DNA from: Erwinia pyri
GTDB lineage: Bacteria > Pseudomonadota > Gammaproteobacteria > Enterobacterales > Enterobacteriaceae
Assembly (NCBI RefSeq): GCF_030758455.1
Contig: NZ_CP132353.1
Location: 1,798,001-1,862,000 of the forward strand
Length of the DNA: 64,000 nt
Direction of reading: 5' to 3'
In this document: piece by piece, positions 10,185-20,466 of the stretch
Position numbering within the stretch: position 1 is the stretch's first letter
Layout of the letters: the number at the start of each line of letters is the position of its first letter
Position numbers and translations under genes: made by a program
Notes under the pieces: generated by a model
Told to the model about the DNA's origin: nothing
The model's input: the letters and a program-made list of their open reading frames with translations, nothing else
The model's database searches: none

Positions 10185-11582
<1,398 letters not shown>

Positions 11583-12227
11583 TTAGAGTGAAGACTCGGT
11601 GATACGGGACAGCATTTGCTTCGCCTCACTGGCGAGGCGATTGCGGGAAAACATCAGCTGCAGGCGGCCACCGCCAACCTGCTGCCACAGCACCGCAGAG
11701 CGGATACCGGCTAACAGCGTGGCGCGAACCTTGCTCTGGATCTGAGCATTCTGCAATACGGCGGGAGAGCCGGTTACCTGGATGCGCGGGCCAAGGGGGC
11801 TTATCACATCCACGTAGATGGCGGCCATGGCGCTCAGCAGCGTTTCAGATTCCAGGTCATAGTGCGCCAGCTGCCGATCGAGCTGGCCGATACGTTGGGA
11901 TAACTCATTCAGCGCGCTTTTATTGGCGCTGAGCTTGCGCTCCAGCACCATCATGCTGAGGGTGTAACGGGTCAGTTCAGCGCCAGCTCCGTGGCGGCTG
12001 CTGCTGTTCAGCACGCCCAGCAGGGATTCCAGGCCAAAACGCAGGTTCGCTTCATCATTGCCGTAAATAGCAAGAGTAGAGGCGGGGTTAAGATCCACCA
12101 CGCTTTGCAACGAAACTTTCAGCGGCTCAGCCGGGCAGTGGCCCTGATGAGCAAGCTGCTGCACCAGATGCGCAGACTGGCAGATGCCCGCCAGGGCCAG
12201 CGTTATATCGTAATAATTCTTCGCCAC
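11583..12227 (-). CDS. hflD: HflD, lysogenization regulator homologue
   Basis: Membrane-associated all-helical protein of about 214 residues. In E. coli it binds lambda CII and affects lysogenization; its housekeeping role is unclear. The sequence [15 protein letters not shown] at the start and [17 protein letters not shown] in the middle are family hallmarks. An ATG is available at 12242, but GTG 12227 is preceded by GGAG at 6 bases and yields the E. coli-like (V/M)AKNYYD start, so I prefer it. It lies between mnmA and purB, as in E. coli. Confidence 0.92.
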   Translation of the reverse strand: MAKNYYDITLALAGICQSAHLVQQLAHQGHCPAEPLKVSLQSVVDLNPASTLAIYGNDEANLRFGLESLLGVLNSSSRHGAGAELTRYTLSMMVLERKLSANKSALNELSQRIGQLDRQLAHYDLESETLLSAMAAIYVDVISPLGPRIQVTGSPAVLQNAQIQSKVRATLLAGIRSAVLWQQVGGGRLQLMFSRNRLASEAKQMLSRITESSL

Positions 12228-12325
12228 GGTCGCTCCAGTCATCGCCTGCGCTGACTGCAGCAGGCGCTACGAAATTGTCTGTTGTTGCTGTCCAGTGCGC
12301 GGCGACGGGCCGCGCGGGTTCCGGC

Positions 12326-13429
12326 TTAAAGCAGCGGCAGGCGCGCTTCAATCACGCCGCCGCCGAGGCAGACTTCACCAAGATAAAATACCGCAGACTG
12401 GCCCGGCGTCACGGCAGCCACCGGTTCGTCAAAGCGAACCTCCAGGCGATCTTCGCCCAACGGCGTTACCGTGCAGGCAATATCGGCCTGACGATAACGC
12501 GTTTTAACGGCGCAGCGCAGCGGAGCCTGCAGCGTTTCCCGGTCAACCCAGTGTAGCTGTTGGGCAATCAGCCCTACAGACATCAGGCGCGGATGATCGT
12601 GTCCCTGCGCCACCACGAGTACGTTATTAGCGACATCTTTATCCACTACGTACCACGGCTCTTCGCTGCCTTCTTTGGTACCGCCAATGCCCAGCCCTTT
12701 ACGCTGGCCGAGGGTATGATACATCAGCCCCTGATGTTCACCGACCACTTCGCCTTCAGGATCGAGGATGGCACCAGGCTGGGCTGGCAGATAGCGGCCC
12801 AGGAAATCGCGGAATTTACGCTCGCCGATAAAGCAGATGCCGGTTGAATCTTTTTTCTTCGCCGTCACCAGCTCCAGCTCTTCCGCCAGGCGACGGACCT
12901 CTGGTTTCGCCAGCTCCCCCACCGGAAACAGGCTTTGTGCAATTTGCTCGTGACCAAGGGTATAGAGGAAGTAGCTCTGATCTTTATTGTCGTCCAGGCC
13001 GCGGAGCAGGCGGCTTTTGCCCTCCACATCCTGGCGACGGACATAGTGTCCGGTGGCGATGAAATCTGCGCCTAAATCTTCAGCCGCAAACTCCAGAAAC
13101 GCTTTGAATTTGATCTCTTTATTGCACAGGATATCGGGATTGGGGGTGCGGCCCGCTTTGTACTCTTCCAGGAAGTGCTCAAAAACGTTATCCCAGTACT
13201 CGGCGGCAAAGTTCACCGTGTGCAGATAAATGCCTAATTTGTCGCAAACCGCCTGCGCATCGGCCAGATCTTCCGCCGCGGTACAGTATTCCTCACCGTC
13301 ATCCTCCTCCCAATTTTTCATAAACAGGCCTTCAACCTGGTAACCTTGCTGCTGGAGCAGCCAGGCGGAAACGGAGGAGTCAACACCGCCGGACATACCG
13401 ACGATCACTTTTTTCTGGCTGGTAGACAT
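12326..13429 (-). CDS. mnmA: MnmA, tRNA 2-thiouridylase
   Basis: ATP-dependent enzyme that thiolates U34 of tRNA-Lys, -Glu and -Gln, receiving sulfur from the Tus relay. PP-loop [13 protein letters not shown] near the N-terminus; catalytic cysteines in [10 protein letters not shown] and [10 protein letters not shown]. The longest frame starts 28 codons earlier, but ATG 13429 gives [15 protein letters not shown], matching the 368-residue E. coli protein. Upstream lies nudJ, downstream hflD. Confidence 0.96.
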   Translation of the reverse strand: MSTSQKKVIVGMSGGVDSSVSAWLLQQQGYQVEGLFMKNWEEDDGEEYCTAAEDLADAQAVCDKLGIYLHTVNFAAEYWDNVFEHFLEEYKAGRTPNPDILCNKEIKFKAFLEFAAEDLGADFIATGHYVRRQDVEGKSRLLRGLDDNKDQSYFLYTLGHEQIAQSLFPVGELAKPEVRRLAEELELVTAKKKDSTGICFIGERKFRDFLGRYLPAQPGAILDPEGEVVGEHQGLMYHTLGQRKGLGIGGTKEGSEEPWYVVDKDVANNVLVVAQGHDHPRLMSVGLIAQQLHWVDRETLQAPLRCAVKTRYRQADIACTVTPLGEDRLEVRFDEPVAAVTPGQSAVFYLGEVCLGGGVIEARLPLL

Positions 13430-13487
13430 GAGAAGTACCCGACTTTGAGTTGCAGTTAAAGGCTGCACTTTAAAATTGCGGCGTATT

Positions 13488-13964
13488 CTACCACGCGTCC
13501 GCGGCGGGCGCATCCTCGCTATAGGGCCATTGAAATGCGCTCAGCACCTCCAGCGGATAACGTGGCCCCTGCTGATAAACCCGGATGCTCTCTGCAACCA
13601 GCGGAGAACGCAGCTTTTTCGCTGTCATAATCTCTTCCGGCGGCAGCCACCAGCAGCGATCGATATCGCGGTCCTGCGGATAAGTGGGCACCACTTTCTC
13701 TAAATCCAGCGCAAACAGAAAGCGTAAAAAAGGGGTGTTATCGGGCGCTAACCACTGATGCAGTCGTAAAAAAGCCTGCGGGACGCCTTCAATACCCGTC
13801 TCTTCATACAGTTCACGCGCTGCCGCCTGCAGTAAGGTTTCATTCGCTTCGAGATGACCGGCGGGTTGGTTCCAGGTGGCGCGGCCGCGAACCATCTCTT
13901 CCACCACTAAAAATTGTCCTTCGGCCTGGACAACGGTTGCGACGGTAACGTGGGGCTTAAACAT
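13488..13964 (-). CDS. nudJ: NudJ, Nudix phosphatase (HMP-PP hydrolase)
   Basis: 158 residues with an intact Nudix box: [20 protein letters not shown] and the closing TGI (residues about 37-59). E. coli NudJ hydrolyses the thiamine precursor HMP-PP and nucleoside di/triphosphates. The N-terminal [12 protein letters not shown] is characteristic. It lies 58 bases before mnmA on the same strand and just after rluE, as in E. coli. Confidence 0.94.
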   Translation of the reverse strand: MFKPHVTVATVVQAEGQFLVVEEMVRGRATWNQPAGHLEANETLLQAAARELYEETGIEGVPQAFLRLHQWLAPDNTPFLRFLFALDLEKVVPTYPQDRDIDRCWWLPPEEIMTAKKLRSPLVAESIRVYQQGPRYPLEVLSAFQWPYSEDAPAADAW

Positions 13965-13988
13965 GGCTGACTCCTTAACTGAAAAGGC

Positions 13989-14651
13989 TTAAAGGGGGAA
14001 CTCACAGGTAACGTCTCGCCATTCACCCGGCGCTAAATCTTGCAACAGCTGATTTCCCATCGCAAAACGGATTAAACGTAGGGTAGGAAAGCCCGCCTGC
14101 GCCGTCATGCGTCTTACCTGGCGATTCCGCCCCTCATACAGGGTGATTTTCAACCAGCTGGTCGGAATAGTTTTGCGCTCCCGTACCGGCGGGTTACGGG
14201 GCCATAACCAGGCCGGCTCAGCGACCCTTTCCACACCTGCGGGCAGGGTAGGGCCATCTTTCAGATTAATACCAGAGCGGAGCGGCTGAATATCACGCTC
14301 TTCAGGTTCGCCTTCTACCTGAACATAGTAGATTTTACCGGTCCTCTGGCCCGGCTGCGTGAGCTTTGCCTGCAGCGCACCATCGTTGGTAAGCACCATC
14401 AACCCTTCGCTGTCGCGGTCCAGCCGACCAGCAGCATAGACGCCCTTAACCGGAATAAAATCTTTCAGCGTACTGCGTCCCGCTTCGTCGGTGAACTGCG
14501 GCAGTACGTCGAATGGTTTGTTAAAAATAATGACACGCCTTGGCTCTCTCTCTGCCTTAGCGGCAGCAGCGGGCGGGCTGAATCGTTTAACGCGGTGATT
14601 CTTAACGGAAGATTTACGCATAATCTTTGCACTTGAAAACAATAGGCGCAT
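13989..14651 (-). CDS. rluE: RluE, 23S rRNA pseudouridine(2457) synthase
   Basis: RsuA-family synthase of about 220 residues. The catalytic aspartate is in [25 protein letters not shown] and [11 protein letters not shown] are typical. The basic, low-complexity N-terminus (residues 1-38) precedes the catalytic domain. The start at 14651 parallels E. coli (217 residues); an internal ATG at codon 11 is possible. It is divergent from icd. Confidence 0.93.
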   Translation of the reverse strand: MRLLFSSAKIMRKSSVKNHRVKRFSPPAAAAKAEREPRRVIIFNKPFDVLPQFTDEAGRSTLKDFIPVKGVYAAGRLDRDSEGLMVLTNDGALQAKLTQPGQRTGKIYYVQVEGEPEERDIQPLRSGINLKDGPTLPAGVERVAEPAWLWPRNPPVRERKTIPTSWLKITLYEGRNRQVRRMTAQAGFPTLRLIRFAMGNQLLQDLAPGEWRDVTCEFPL

Positions 14652-14753
14652 TATACCGCAAACCCGAGATGATTGGCGCGAGGTGAATATTCAAGTAGTA
14701 TTGACCCGCATCTTACAAATCATTAACAAAAAAAGCGCTCGAAGGAGAGGTTA

Positions 14754-16004
14754 ATGGAAAGCAAAGTAGTTGTTCCGGCGGAAGGTCAGAAAATCACCCT
14801 GGATCAGGGAAAACTGAACGTACCTAACAACCCAATCATCCCTTTTATTGAAGGTGACGGGATCGGTGTGGACGTTTCTCCAGTGATGATCAAAGTTGTC
14901 GATGCCGCTGTACAGAAAGCTTATAACGGTGAGCGTAAAATTTCCTGGATGGAAATTTACACCGGTGAAAAATCGGTAGAGCTCTACGGTCAGGATGTCT
15001 GGCTGCCAGAAGAGACTCTCGACCTGATCAAAGAGTATCGCGTAGCCATTAAAGGCCCGCTGACTACCCCAGTTGGCGGCGGTATTCGCTCCCTGAATGT
15101 GGCGCTGCGTCAGCAGCTTGATCTCTACATCTGTCTGCGTCCGGTGCGTTACTACACCGGTACCCCAAGCCCGGTTAAACGCCCTGAAGAGACCGATATG
15201 GTGATCTTCCGTGAGAACTCCGAAGATATCTATGCCGGTATCGAGTGGAAAGCGGGTTCTGCAGAAGCGGATAAAGTGATCAAGTTCCTGCGTGATGAGA
15301 TGGGCGTGAAGAAGATTCGCTTCCCTGAGCAGTGCGGTATCGGCGTTAAGCCATGTTCAGAAGCGGGCACCAAGCGTCTGGTTCGTGCTGCTATCGACTA
15401 TGCCATCACCAACGATCGTGACTCCGTGACGCTGGTTCACAAAGGCAACATCATGAAGTTCACCGAAGGTGCCTTCAAGGATTGGGGCTATCAGCTGGCG
15501 AAAGAAGAGTTTGGCGGTGAGCTGATTGATGGCGGTCCATGGATGACCATCAAGAACCCGAACACCGGCAAAGAGATCGTGATTAAAGACGTGATCGCCG
15601 ATGCGTTCCTGCAGCAGATCCTGCTGCGTCCGGCCGAATATGACGTTATCGCCTGTATGAACCTGAACGGTGACTACATCTCTGATGCCCTGGCGGCACA
15701 GGTTGGCGGGATCGGTATCGCACCGGGCGCAAACATCGGTGACGAATGCGCGCTGTTTGAAGCAACCCACGGTACAGCACCTAAGTATGCGGGTCAGGAT
15801 AAAGTGAACCCAGGTTCAGTGATCCTTTCTGCCGAAATGATGCTGCGTCACATGGAATGGTTCGAAGCCGCAGACCTGATTGTTAAAGGCATGGAAGGCG
15901 CTATCGCTGCCAAGACCGTGACCTATGACTTCGAACGTCTGATGGATGGCGCTACGCTGCTGAAATCGTCAGAGTTTGGCGACGCTATGATCAAGCACAT
16001 GTAA
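14754..16004 (+). CDS. icd: Icd, NADP-dependent isocitrate dehydrogenase
   Basis: TCA-cycle enzyme, isocitrate to 2-oxoglutarate plus CO2 and NADPH. 416 residues, exactly the E. coli length, with the regulatory serine in [12 protein letters not shown] (phosphorylated by AceK in E. coli), the [10 protein letters not shown] start and the NLNGDYISD metal loop. Excellent Shine-Dalgarno (GAAGGAGAGG). The 3' end of icd is the attachment site for phage 21 and e14 in E. coli; here a decayed prophage follows. The coding end is intact. Confidence 0.98.
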   Translation: MESKVVVPAEGQKITLDQGKLNVPNNPIIPFIEGDGIGVDVSPVMIKVVDAAVQKAYNGERKISWMEIYTGEKSVELYGQDVWLPEETLDLIKEYRVAIKGPLTTPVGGGIRSLNVALRQQLDLYICLRPVRYYTGTPSPVKRPEETDMVIFRENSEDIYAGIEWKAGSAEADKVIKFLRDEMGVKKIRFPEQCGIGVKPCSEAGTKRLVRAAIDYAITNDRDSVTLVHKGNIMKFTEGAFKDWGYQLAKEEFGGELIDGGPWMTIKNPNTGKEIVIKDVIADAFLQQILLRPAEYDVIACMNLNGDYISDALAAQVGGIGIAPGANIGDECALFEATHGTAPKYAGQDKVNPGSVILSAEMMLRHMEWFEAADLIVKGMEGAIAAKTVTYDFERLMDGATLLKSSEFGDAMIKHM

Positions 16005-16020
16005 TTTGTTGCCTGTGTTA

Positions 16021-16056
16021 TTTTCCACGGCAGTTTCGGTTGCCGTGGAAAAATTC
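16021..16056 (+). terminator. icd terminator
   Basis: A 12-bp perfect stem TTTTCCACGGCA/TGCCGTGGAAAA (16021-16032 with 16041-16052) with an 8-base loop, 16 bases after the icd stop. Confidence 0.8.
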
Positions 16057-16460
16057 CTTTCAGATAATCTCTTCTGCAACACCCTATCAACATCCTGCTG
16101 CAACTTTGCTGAAACGATAATTTTATCGAGACGGTGCCGTGCGTAACGGGGCGCACTACAGTCAAGTGCAGTCATGAACGCTTATTACAGTAAGGTGAAA
16201 AATTCCTATTTTTTATAAAAACCCGAAAAAACATAATGCGTACGCACAGATTACCTTAACGTGATAAGGGGGGCAGTCAGGTGCAGCTTACCCTCATAAA
16301 GGTTCTCCAGCGCATCAGCTGGCCTCCGGCAAAACTTTAGTGGGCAGGATGTGAATAATCAGGCACACCAGGCCAGCCAGAAGCCCATTCAGTTTCGTCA
16401 GCAGCACACTGCCTCGTAAAAGCGAGGCTTTTTTATATCCAGGAACAGCAGGAGATAATT
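16057..16460. other. Non-coding stretch, left edge of the prophage remnant
   Basis: No convincing reading frame on either strand. It contains TAATGCGTACGC at 16234-16245, whose exact reverse complement occurs at 18101-18112, and a short GCCTCG...CGAGGC hairpin with a T-run at about 16411-16435 that could be a terminator. No duplicate of the icd 3' end was found here. Confidence 0.4.
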
Positions 16461-16844
16461 ATGCTTATTGTGAAAAGTATGATTGGTGGCGTCACACATA
16501 TTTGTGAGGTCGACAATATTACTATTGCTATACGAGGCTCTGAAACTTTTGAGTATGTACTCGCTCTTACCAAAGATCATGGCAACCCTGATTTTGCTGA
16601 AGTTATGCCTGCTATTTATGAGGATGACGAGAAGAGAAGGATCTTACAGGATGAAGCGATCTTAGTGAGTGAAAGGGAAGGTGTACTGGTTAAAAATGCT
16701 GTAGCCGTTCTCATTAATAATGTGGAAAGCGTGAAAATGCCATGGATAAAAGAGGCTGACGGGACGCTTTATCAATATATTTATCCGGGTGACAAAGTTT
16801 GTGTGATGAATTCCCACGGTTCGACGATTGAAACAGTCAAGTGA
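16461..16844 (+). CDS. Hypothetical protein, 127 aa
   Basis: Not recognised. The ATG follows GCAGGAG at a good distance, and the frame is uninterrupted. The protein is soluble and slightly acidic, with two cysteines near each end (THICEVD, KVCVMN), no signal peptide and no obvious membrane segment. The DNA is visibly more AT-rich than icd or the hydrolase downstream, suggesting transferred cargo in the phage-derived region. It stands alone between non-coding stretches and is followed by hairpins. Confidence 0.6.
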   Translation: MLIVKSMIGGVTHICEVDNITIAIRGSETFEYVLALTKDHGNPDFAEVMPAIYEDDEKRRILQDEAILVSEREGVLVKNAVAVLINNVESVKMPWIKEADGTLYQYIYPGDKVCVMNSHGSTIETVK

Positions 16845-16950
16845 GCATCACAAGGCGCATTTACGAGTGCGCCTGATGATGAGTCAGCAGAGCAGAAGCA
16901 GGCATCCGGCAGCGCTTTCTACTCGCAGCGTTTAACGGAAAGCAAAAACA

Positions 16951-16985
16951 CTCTCCGGAAGGGGAAATCCGAGCCTTCCGGAGAG
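16951..16985. repeat. 12-bp perfect inverted repeat
   Basis: CTCTCCGGAAGG (16951-16962) pairs with CCTTCCGGAGAG (16974-16985) across 11 bases. No T-run follows on the plus strand, and the minus strand has TGTTTTTGC after it, so it might terminate the alpha/beta hydrolase transcript running leftward. Confidence 0.5.
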
Positions 16986-17091
16986 GATACAAGGCACCTT
17001 TCGTAAAAGAGAAGAACATGACTGTCTTACTCAGATTAATGAACCTGAGTAGCCGGTAAAAGTTATTCTTTGCAACGCATTCTCAATTCAC

Positions 17092-17922
17092 TCAACCCTG
17101 AAGAAAACTAAGTAAATCCTGATTAATCTGATCTTTATGAGTACTGCACAGCCCGTGCGGTGCGCCGGGATAAACTTTTACCATCGGATTTGGCAGCAGT
17201 TTAATAGCAGCTTCACTTGATGAGGCGGGCGGTACGATCTGATCGTCATCGCCATAAATAACCAGCGTTGGAATGGTCATCTTTTTCAGGTCTTCCCGCT
17301 GATCCGTTTCCGAGAAAGCTTTCACGCAGTCATACAGCGCTTTAATCGATCCCTGCATTCCCTGAAGCCAGAAACTATCTTTTAATCCCTGAGAAGCCTG
17401 AGCGCCTTCCCGGTTAAAACCATAAAACGCCGTAGGCAGGTCTTTAAAGAACGAGGAACGATCTTTCAGAACGCCTTCGCGAATGCCATCAAACACCGTT
17501 TTAGGTAATCCATCCGGGTTGAAATCCGTTTTAATCATGATTGGCGGCACAGCGCCAATAAGGGAGGCTTTGGCTACCCGATCAGTACCATGACGAGCTA
17601 TATATCGTGCGACCTCACCGCCCCCCGTAGAGTGCCCAACGTGAACGGCATCCTGCAAATCCAGCGCAGCGGTCAGCTCCGCCAAATCGTCAGCATACTG
17701 GTCCATATTATGTCCGTCCCAGGGCTGGGAAGAGCGTCCATGTCCCCGACGATCGTGAGCAATCACTCTGTAACCGTGGGAAGCCAGGAAAAACATTTGA
17801 TCTTCAAAAGCATCGCCAGACAAAGGCCAGCCGTGGCTGAATACCACCGGCTGCCCCGTACCCCAGTCTTTATAGTAAAGAGATGTCCCATCTTTGAGTT
17901 TCAGATAGCTACCTGATGACAT
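17092..17922 (-). CDS. Alpha/beta hydrolase (chloroperoxidase/arylesterase-like)
   Basis: 276 residues. The nucleophile elbow GHSTGG (serine near residue 98), acid in [10 protein letters not shown] and histidine in APHGLCSTH make a full catalytic triad; the [12 protein letters not shown] oxyanion loop is typical of the cofactor-free non-haem chloroperoxidase/esterase group. Physiological substrate unknown; haloperoxidase activity in this family is usually a side reaction. No signal peptide. It is in the phage-derived interval but resembles ordinary chromosomal genes in composition, so it may be cargo or an island of host DNA. Confidence 0.85.
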   Translation of the reverse strand: MSSGSYLKLKDGTSLYYKDWGTGQPVVFSHGWPLSGDAFEDQMFFLASHGYRVIAHDRRGHGRSSQPWDGHNMDQYADDLAELTAALDLQDAVHVGHSTGGGEVARYIARHGTDRVAKASLIGAVPPIMIKTDFNPDGLPKTVFDGIREGVLKDRSSFFKDLPTAFYGFNREGAQASQGLKDSFWLQGMQGSIKALYDCVKAFSETDQREDLKKMTIPTLVIYGDDDQIVPPASSSEAAIKLLPNPMVKVYPGAPHGLCSTHKDQINQDLLSFLQG

Positions 17923-18236
17923 TATTATGTTCCTCTCACAATTAACTGATTGATTGGGAATGACATTAGATGTGGCAGATCGGGCAGTTAAAGGCTAGTT
18001 CATTGCCGGAAGGTTGTCGCCCGACGCCCTCTCTTTAATATTTTCGTCAGGCAGCAGGGTCTACCATACAGCACCAAAAATAGATCAATAAAACGCTCAC
18101 GCGTACGCATTAAACGATCTAAGGTAGTATCATCAACAGCAGCAACGAATACAGATGAATATGCAGAACCCTGGCTCCGGCCGGGGTTTTTTATTGCTCA
18201 AATTACTTGAGAAGACGCTGTAGCAAAGGGGGCATT
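17923..18236. promoter_or_regulatory. Intergenic region upstream of the holin genes
   Basis: Contains GCGTACGCATTA at 18101-18112, a possible -10 TAGTAT at 18125-18130 and, about 40 bases further, a strong terminator (18167-18193) placed before the first holin. A promoter followed by a terminator just ahead of the lysis genes is the layout of lambdoid late control (pR'-tR'), where a Q antiterminator is needed. The promoter reading is tentative. Confidence 0.35.
18167..18193 (+). terminator. Terminator ahead of the lysis cassette (tR'-like)
   Basis: Stem AACCCTGGC/GCCGGGGTT (18167-18175 with 18180-18188, one T-G pair) with a 4-base loop, running into TTTTTT. It sits 44 bases before the first holin start. 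Confidence 0.75.
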
Positions 18237-18617
18237 ATGTTTGGGCATTTACTCGCCGTAAGCGCAGGCGCGGCATCTTCAGCAGACGCAGTGATGTCAA
18301 GCTATATGGCTGGCATCAATTACAGTGTGCTTTTCGGCGCATTTGCGGGTGCTGTTTACTATGTCGCCAGCGCCGCAGATTTGAGATTAATTGTGCGCGC
18401 TGCCTATTTTTTGGTTTCGTGGATTGTAGGTGTATTTGGTTCTGGACTGGCTGGCTCAAAACTTGAACAGTTATTAGGCTACACAGACAGGCCGCTGGAT
18501 GGGCTGGGGGCTGTTCTGCTCTCCGCTCTGGCGATAAAAACCTTAACATTTTTCAACGAGCAGGATCCGGTCGCCTGGCTCGCTCGCCTGAAGGGAGGTT
18601 TCCATGGTCACAAATGA
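18237..18617 (+). CDS. Putative phage holin (first of two)
   Basis: 126 residues from ATG 18237, chosen over an upstream frame extension because AAAGGGGGC precedes it. At least two or three hydrophobic segments (about 25-45, 58-80, 92-108). The AGINYSVLFGAFAGAVYYVASAAD region resembles phage holins of the small-membrane-protein type near endolysin genes. Role: permeabilise the inner membrane at the end of the lytic cycle. Its end overlaps the next gene by 14 bases. Assignment to an exact holin family is by resemblance. Confidence 0.7.
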   Translation: MFGHLLAVSAGAASSADAVMSSYMAGINYSVLFGAFAGAVYYVASAADLRLIVRAAYFLVSWIVGVFGSGLAGSKLEQLLGYTDRPLDGLGAVLLSALAIKTLTFFNEQDPVAWLARLKGGFHGHK

Positions 18618-18891
18618 TCCTATGGTGATCACGAACGTTATCACCTGTACTGCCATTGCACTTCGGCTAATGTTTTTTCGTAAAGCGGGCGCGAATCATG
18701 AAGTATGGGCCTCATGGCTGGCTTACCTGTTTGTGCTGGCTTACGGTTCTATCCCGTTTCGCTATTTTTTTGACAACTATAATCACACCACCTGGTCAGC
18801 CCTGATGATAAACATGATTTTTTGTGCGGCTATTTATCGGGCTAAAGGCAATGTTGCCGAGGTGCTGGCCGTACTGCGACCACAAAAGTAG
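18604..18891 (+). CDS. Putative 3-TM phage holin (second of two)
   Basis: 95 residues, three hydrophobic stretches (about 8-25, 33-52, 62-80). The AIALRLMFFRKAGANHE and YGSIPFRYFF pattern is that of the phage_holin_3_7 group found in P2-like and lambdoid lysis cassettes. Start ATG follows GGGAGG. It overlaps the upstream holin, the usual arrangement of a holin/antiholin pair. An endolysin would be expected next; the remnant is found 1.2 kb further at 20097, with a repressor gene lying between on the other strand. Confidence 0.72.
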   Translation: MVTNDPMVITNVITCTAIALRLMFFRKAGANHEVWASWLAYLFVLAYGSIPFRYFFDNYNHTTWSALMINMIFCAAIYRAKGNVAEVLAVLRPQK

Positions 18892-19083
18892 AGGGACAAC
18901 TTACTCTTTTACTCCTGATGGCGCGCCTTATTTACCCTGCCATTGCTGCCGGTCAGGGCCTGTGTCAGCTGCCGATCGAATTTTTTACAGGCTTCACGAT
19001 AGCGTAAAGCTCTTCGTTGACGGAATTCATCATCGGCATCCGCTGACGTTTGATGTTAATAAACGTCAGATAAAATTTTAATA

Positions 19084-19096
19084 TGCGTAAAGCGCA
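19084..19096. promoter_or_regulatory. Operator-like palindrome downstream of the repressor gene
   Basis: TGCGTAAAGCGCA (TGCG-N5-CGCA) within TAATATGCGTAA. The same TAATATGCGTAA start and TGCG-N5-CGCA geometry occur at 19896-19908 on the other side of the repressor gene. An inverted repeat TGACGTTT/AAACGTCA (19044-19051 with 19061-19068) lies just before it. Confidence 0.45.
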
Positions 19097-19108
19097 AATT
19101 AAGCTGGC

Positions 19109-19142
19109 AAGATCAACCCGCATAAAGCGGGTTGATCTTTTA
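19109..19142. terminator. Terminator of the repressor gene
   Basis: A 13-bp perfect stem AAGATCAACCCGC/GCGGGTTGATCTT (19109-19121 with 19127-19139) with loop ATAAA. It directly abuts the repressor stop and has a T-run on the plus strand, so it may act in both directions. Confidence 0.7.
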
Positions 19143-19829
19143 ACCGTGGCGCCGGAACTGTTGTGACTGACTTAACATCACGCGTCCCGCTACGTGCAGC
19201 ATCGGCATCTCTTCAGCCGAAATTGTCCACTCCCGGTAGCGCGGGTTATCAGAGATAACAAACAGCTCTGTTTTCACTTTCTGCAGCCGTTTTACAAACG
19301 TATCTCCATTGAAGTCAAAAACATAGATGCCATCTCCGTCGAAGTAGGGCACGCTGACGTCGACGAAAATCAGATCGCCAGGCTCAATGGTGCCTTCCAT
19401 ACTGTCCCCACGCACGTTTATCAACTTAACAATGGCCTCAGGTTTATTGCCAAAGATAACGCCCGCCTCCTTACGGACATATTCAATTGATCGGATAACC
19501 TGAACCACTTCTCTTGCCGGTGACCCTTCGCCAGCGCTGGCAGATACATCAAGCACATCAACACGATACACATCATCTCTCCCCATTTCAGTTAACGACT
19601 GAACACTGTATGTATCTCCAGTATTCGTAAGCTCCTCTGATGAGAATAGCGCAGAAATGGGCACCTTGAGTGCATCCGCAATTTTTTGGAGTAGTGTGTC
19701 GCTATACCCCTGCCTTCCCCGCTCAAGCCGGGACAAGTTCCCCACGTCACTTTCTACCTGAACAGCAAGTTCGTTCAGAGTCATCTTTTTTGCTTTACGA
19801 AGCTGTCGAATTTTCTCGCCGGGTTTCAT
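19140..19829 (-). CDS. Phage S24 (CI/LexA-type) repressor
   Basis: 229 residues: an N-terminal XRE helix-turn-helix (TLNELAVQVESDVGNLSRLE) and a C-terminal S24 peptidase with the Ser in GDSMEGTIEPGD and Lys in TFVKRLQ. SASAGEG between the domains fits the Ala-Gly self-cleavage site used on RecA activation. ATG 19829 is chosen over the longer frame because AAGGTG lies upstream and MKPGEKIRQLRK is a standard start. It would maintain lysogeny; all active-site residues are present, so it may still be functional. Its position among lysis genes is not that of an intact lambdoid phage and points to deletions or a rearrangement. Confidence 0.88.
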   Translation of the reverse strand: MKPGEKIRQLRKAKKMTLNELAVQVESDVGNLSRLERGRQGYSDTLLQKIADALKVPISALFSSEELTNTGDTYSVQSLTEMGRDDVYRVDVLDVSASAGEGSPAREVVQVIRSIEYVRKEAGVIFGNKPEAIVKLINVRGDSMEGTIEPGDLIFVDVSVPYFDGDGIYVFDFNGDTFVKRLQKVKTELFVISDNPRYREWTISAEEMPMLHVAGRVMLSQSQQFRRHG

Positions 19830-19894
19830 CGGACTCACACCTTTTTTCTGCGTGATACACAAATAAACTTGCGCATATTTTGCGCTGCGCTAAT

Positions 19895-19909
19895 ATGCGT
19901 AATACGCAT
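19895..19909. promoter_or_regulatory. Operator-like palindrome upstream of the repressor gene
   Basis: ATGCGTAATACGCAT, 6-bp arms around AAT/ATA, 66 bases upstream of the repressor start. A second inverted repeat GCGCATATTTTGCGC lies at 19871-19885. Probable autoregulatory operators of the repressor. Confidence 0.55.
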
Positions 19910-20096
19910 TAAATAATGTCACTGAGCAACAACAGGTCTCATTTCGCTCTTTTTAAAATATGGCTGCACCGATACAGGTGCCTGTAAATAGTCACTTTTA
20001 CAGCATTCTCTCCGGCTTTCCAAACGCCGGATCCGCGCGCCTTTCAGCCCTGATAGCTGACTGATTATTTTTTGCGTAGGAAGAGGAGAAGTCATT

Positions 20097-20228
20097 ATGA
20101 GCCAGATAGTTTCCATCCTGAAGTATTAAGAAGGGTATCGCGATGTGCCCTTTATTGACACCCTGGGTTATCCCACCGTGGCAGGCGGGATAAAGATTGG
20201 GCCGAAAGGGGCATCACTTGCCAGTTAA
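20097..20228 (+). pseudogene. Phage endolysin (lysozyme) remnant with a nonsense codon
   Basis: ATG 20097 follows GGAAGAGGAGAAG and encodes MSQIVSILKY, then TAA (20127-20129), and the same frame continues as EGYRDVPFIDTLGYPTVAGG and IKIGPKGASLAS to a second stop. This is the N-terminus of a phage muramidase; relatives read ...LKxEEGYR, so the stop most simply arose by GAA to TAA. After about 43 codons the similarity ends, so most of the enzyme is deleted as well. The Shine-Dalgarno is intact. It would have been the third gene of the lysis cassette after the two holins. Confidence 0.75.
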
Positions 20229-20247
20229 ATCTTTAATGTTCGCTGAT

Positions 20248-20352
20248 ATGAAATTTACTCTCTGTCTCTCTCTGAACCTTTGCGCCAGCGCCCCCTGGCC
20301 GCTGAAAGAGATAAACCCGACAGCACAGAAGGTAAGTCAGCCACCTCACTGA
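20248..20352 (+). pseudogene. Possible Rz1-like o-spanin remnant
   Basis: A 34-codon frame, MKFTLCLSLNLCASAPWPL followed by a proline-containing tail. A short hydrophobic leader ending in a cysteine and proline-rich mature part is the build of Rz1 outer-membrane spanin lipoproteins, and the place after the endolysin remnant fits. No clear Shine-Dalgarno, and the lipobox is poor; weak call. Confidence 0.3.
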
Positions 20353-20466
20353 TAAGTAGTAGACCGTCACACCATATGTTGTTTCAGCTTCTGTTCTGCA
20401 TTTCCCTTTAGTTCCCCCCGCCCGTTACGGGCATGTTGTCACATCACTATCCCTCTGGAGGTCTTT

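Noticed and set aside
17017..17058. 13-codon frame MTVLLRLMNLSSR after AAAAGAGAAG
   Set aside because: Has a fair ribosome site, but it is very short, has no membrane-toxin character and no partner RNA or conserved hairpin could be shown.
18913..19005. Short frames on both strands between the second holin and the repressor terminator
   Set aside because: Too short and without starts; a degraded lysis-gene piece is possible but cannot be supported.
19919..20116. 65-codon minus-strand frame upstream of the repressor
   Set aside because: Runs antisense through the endolysin remnant start, has no ribosome site and no recognisable sequence; treated as chance.
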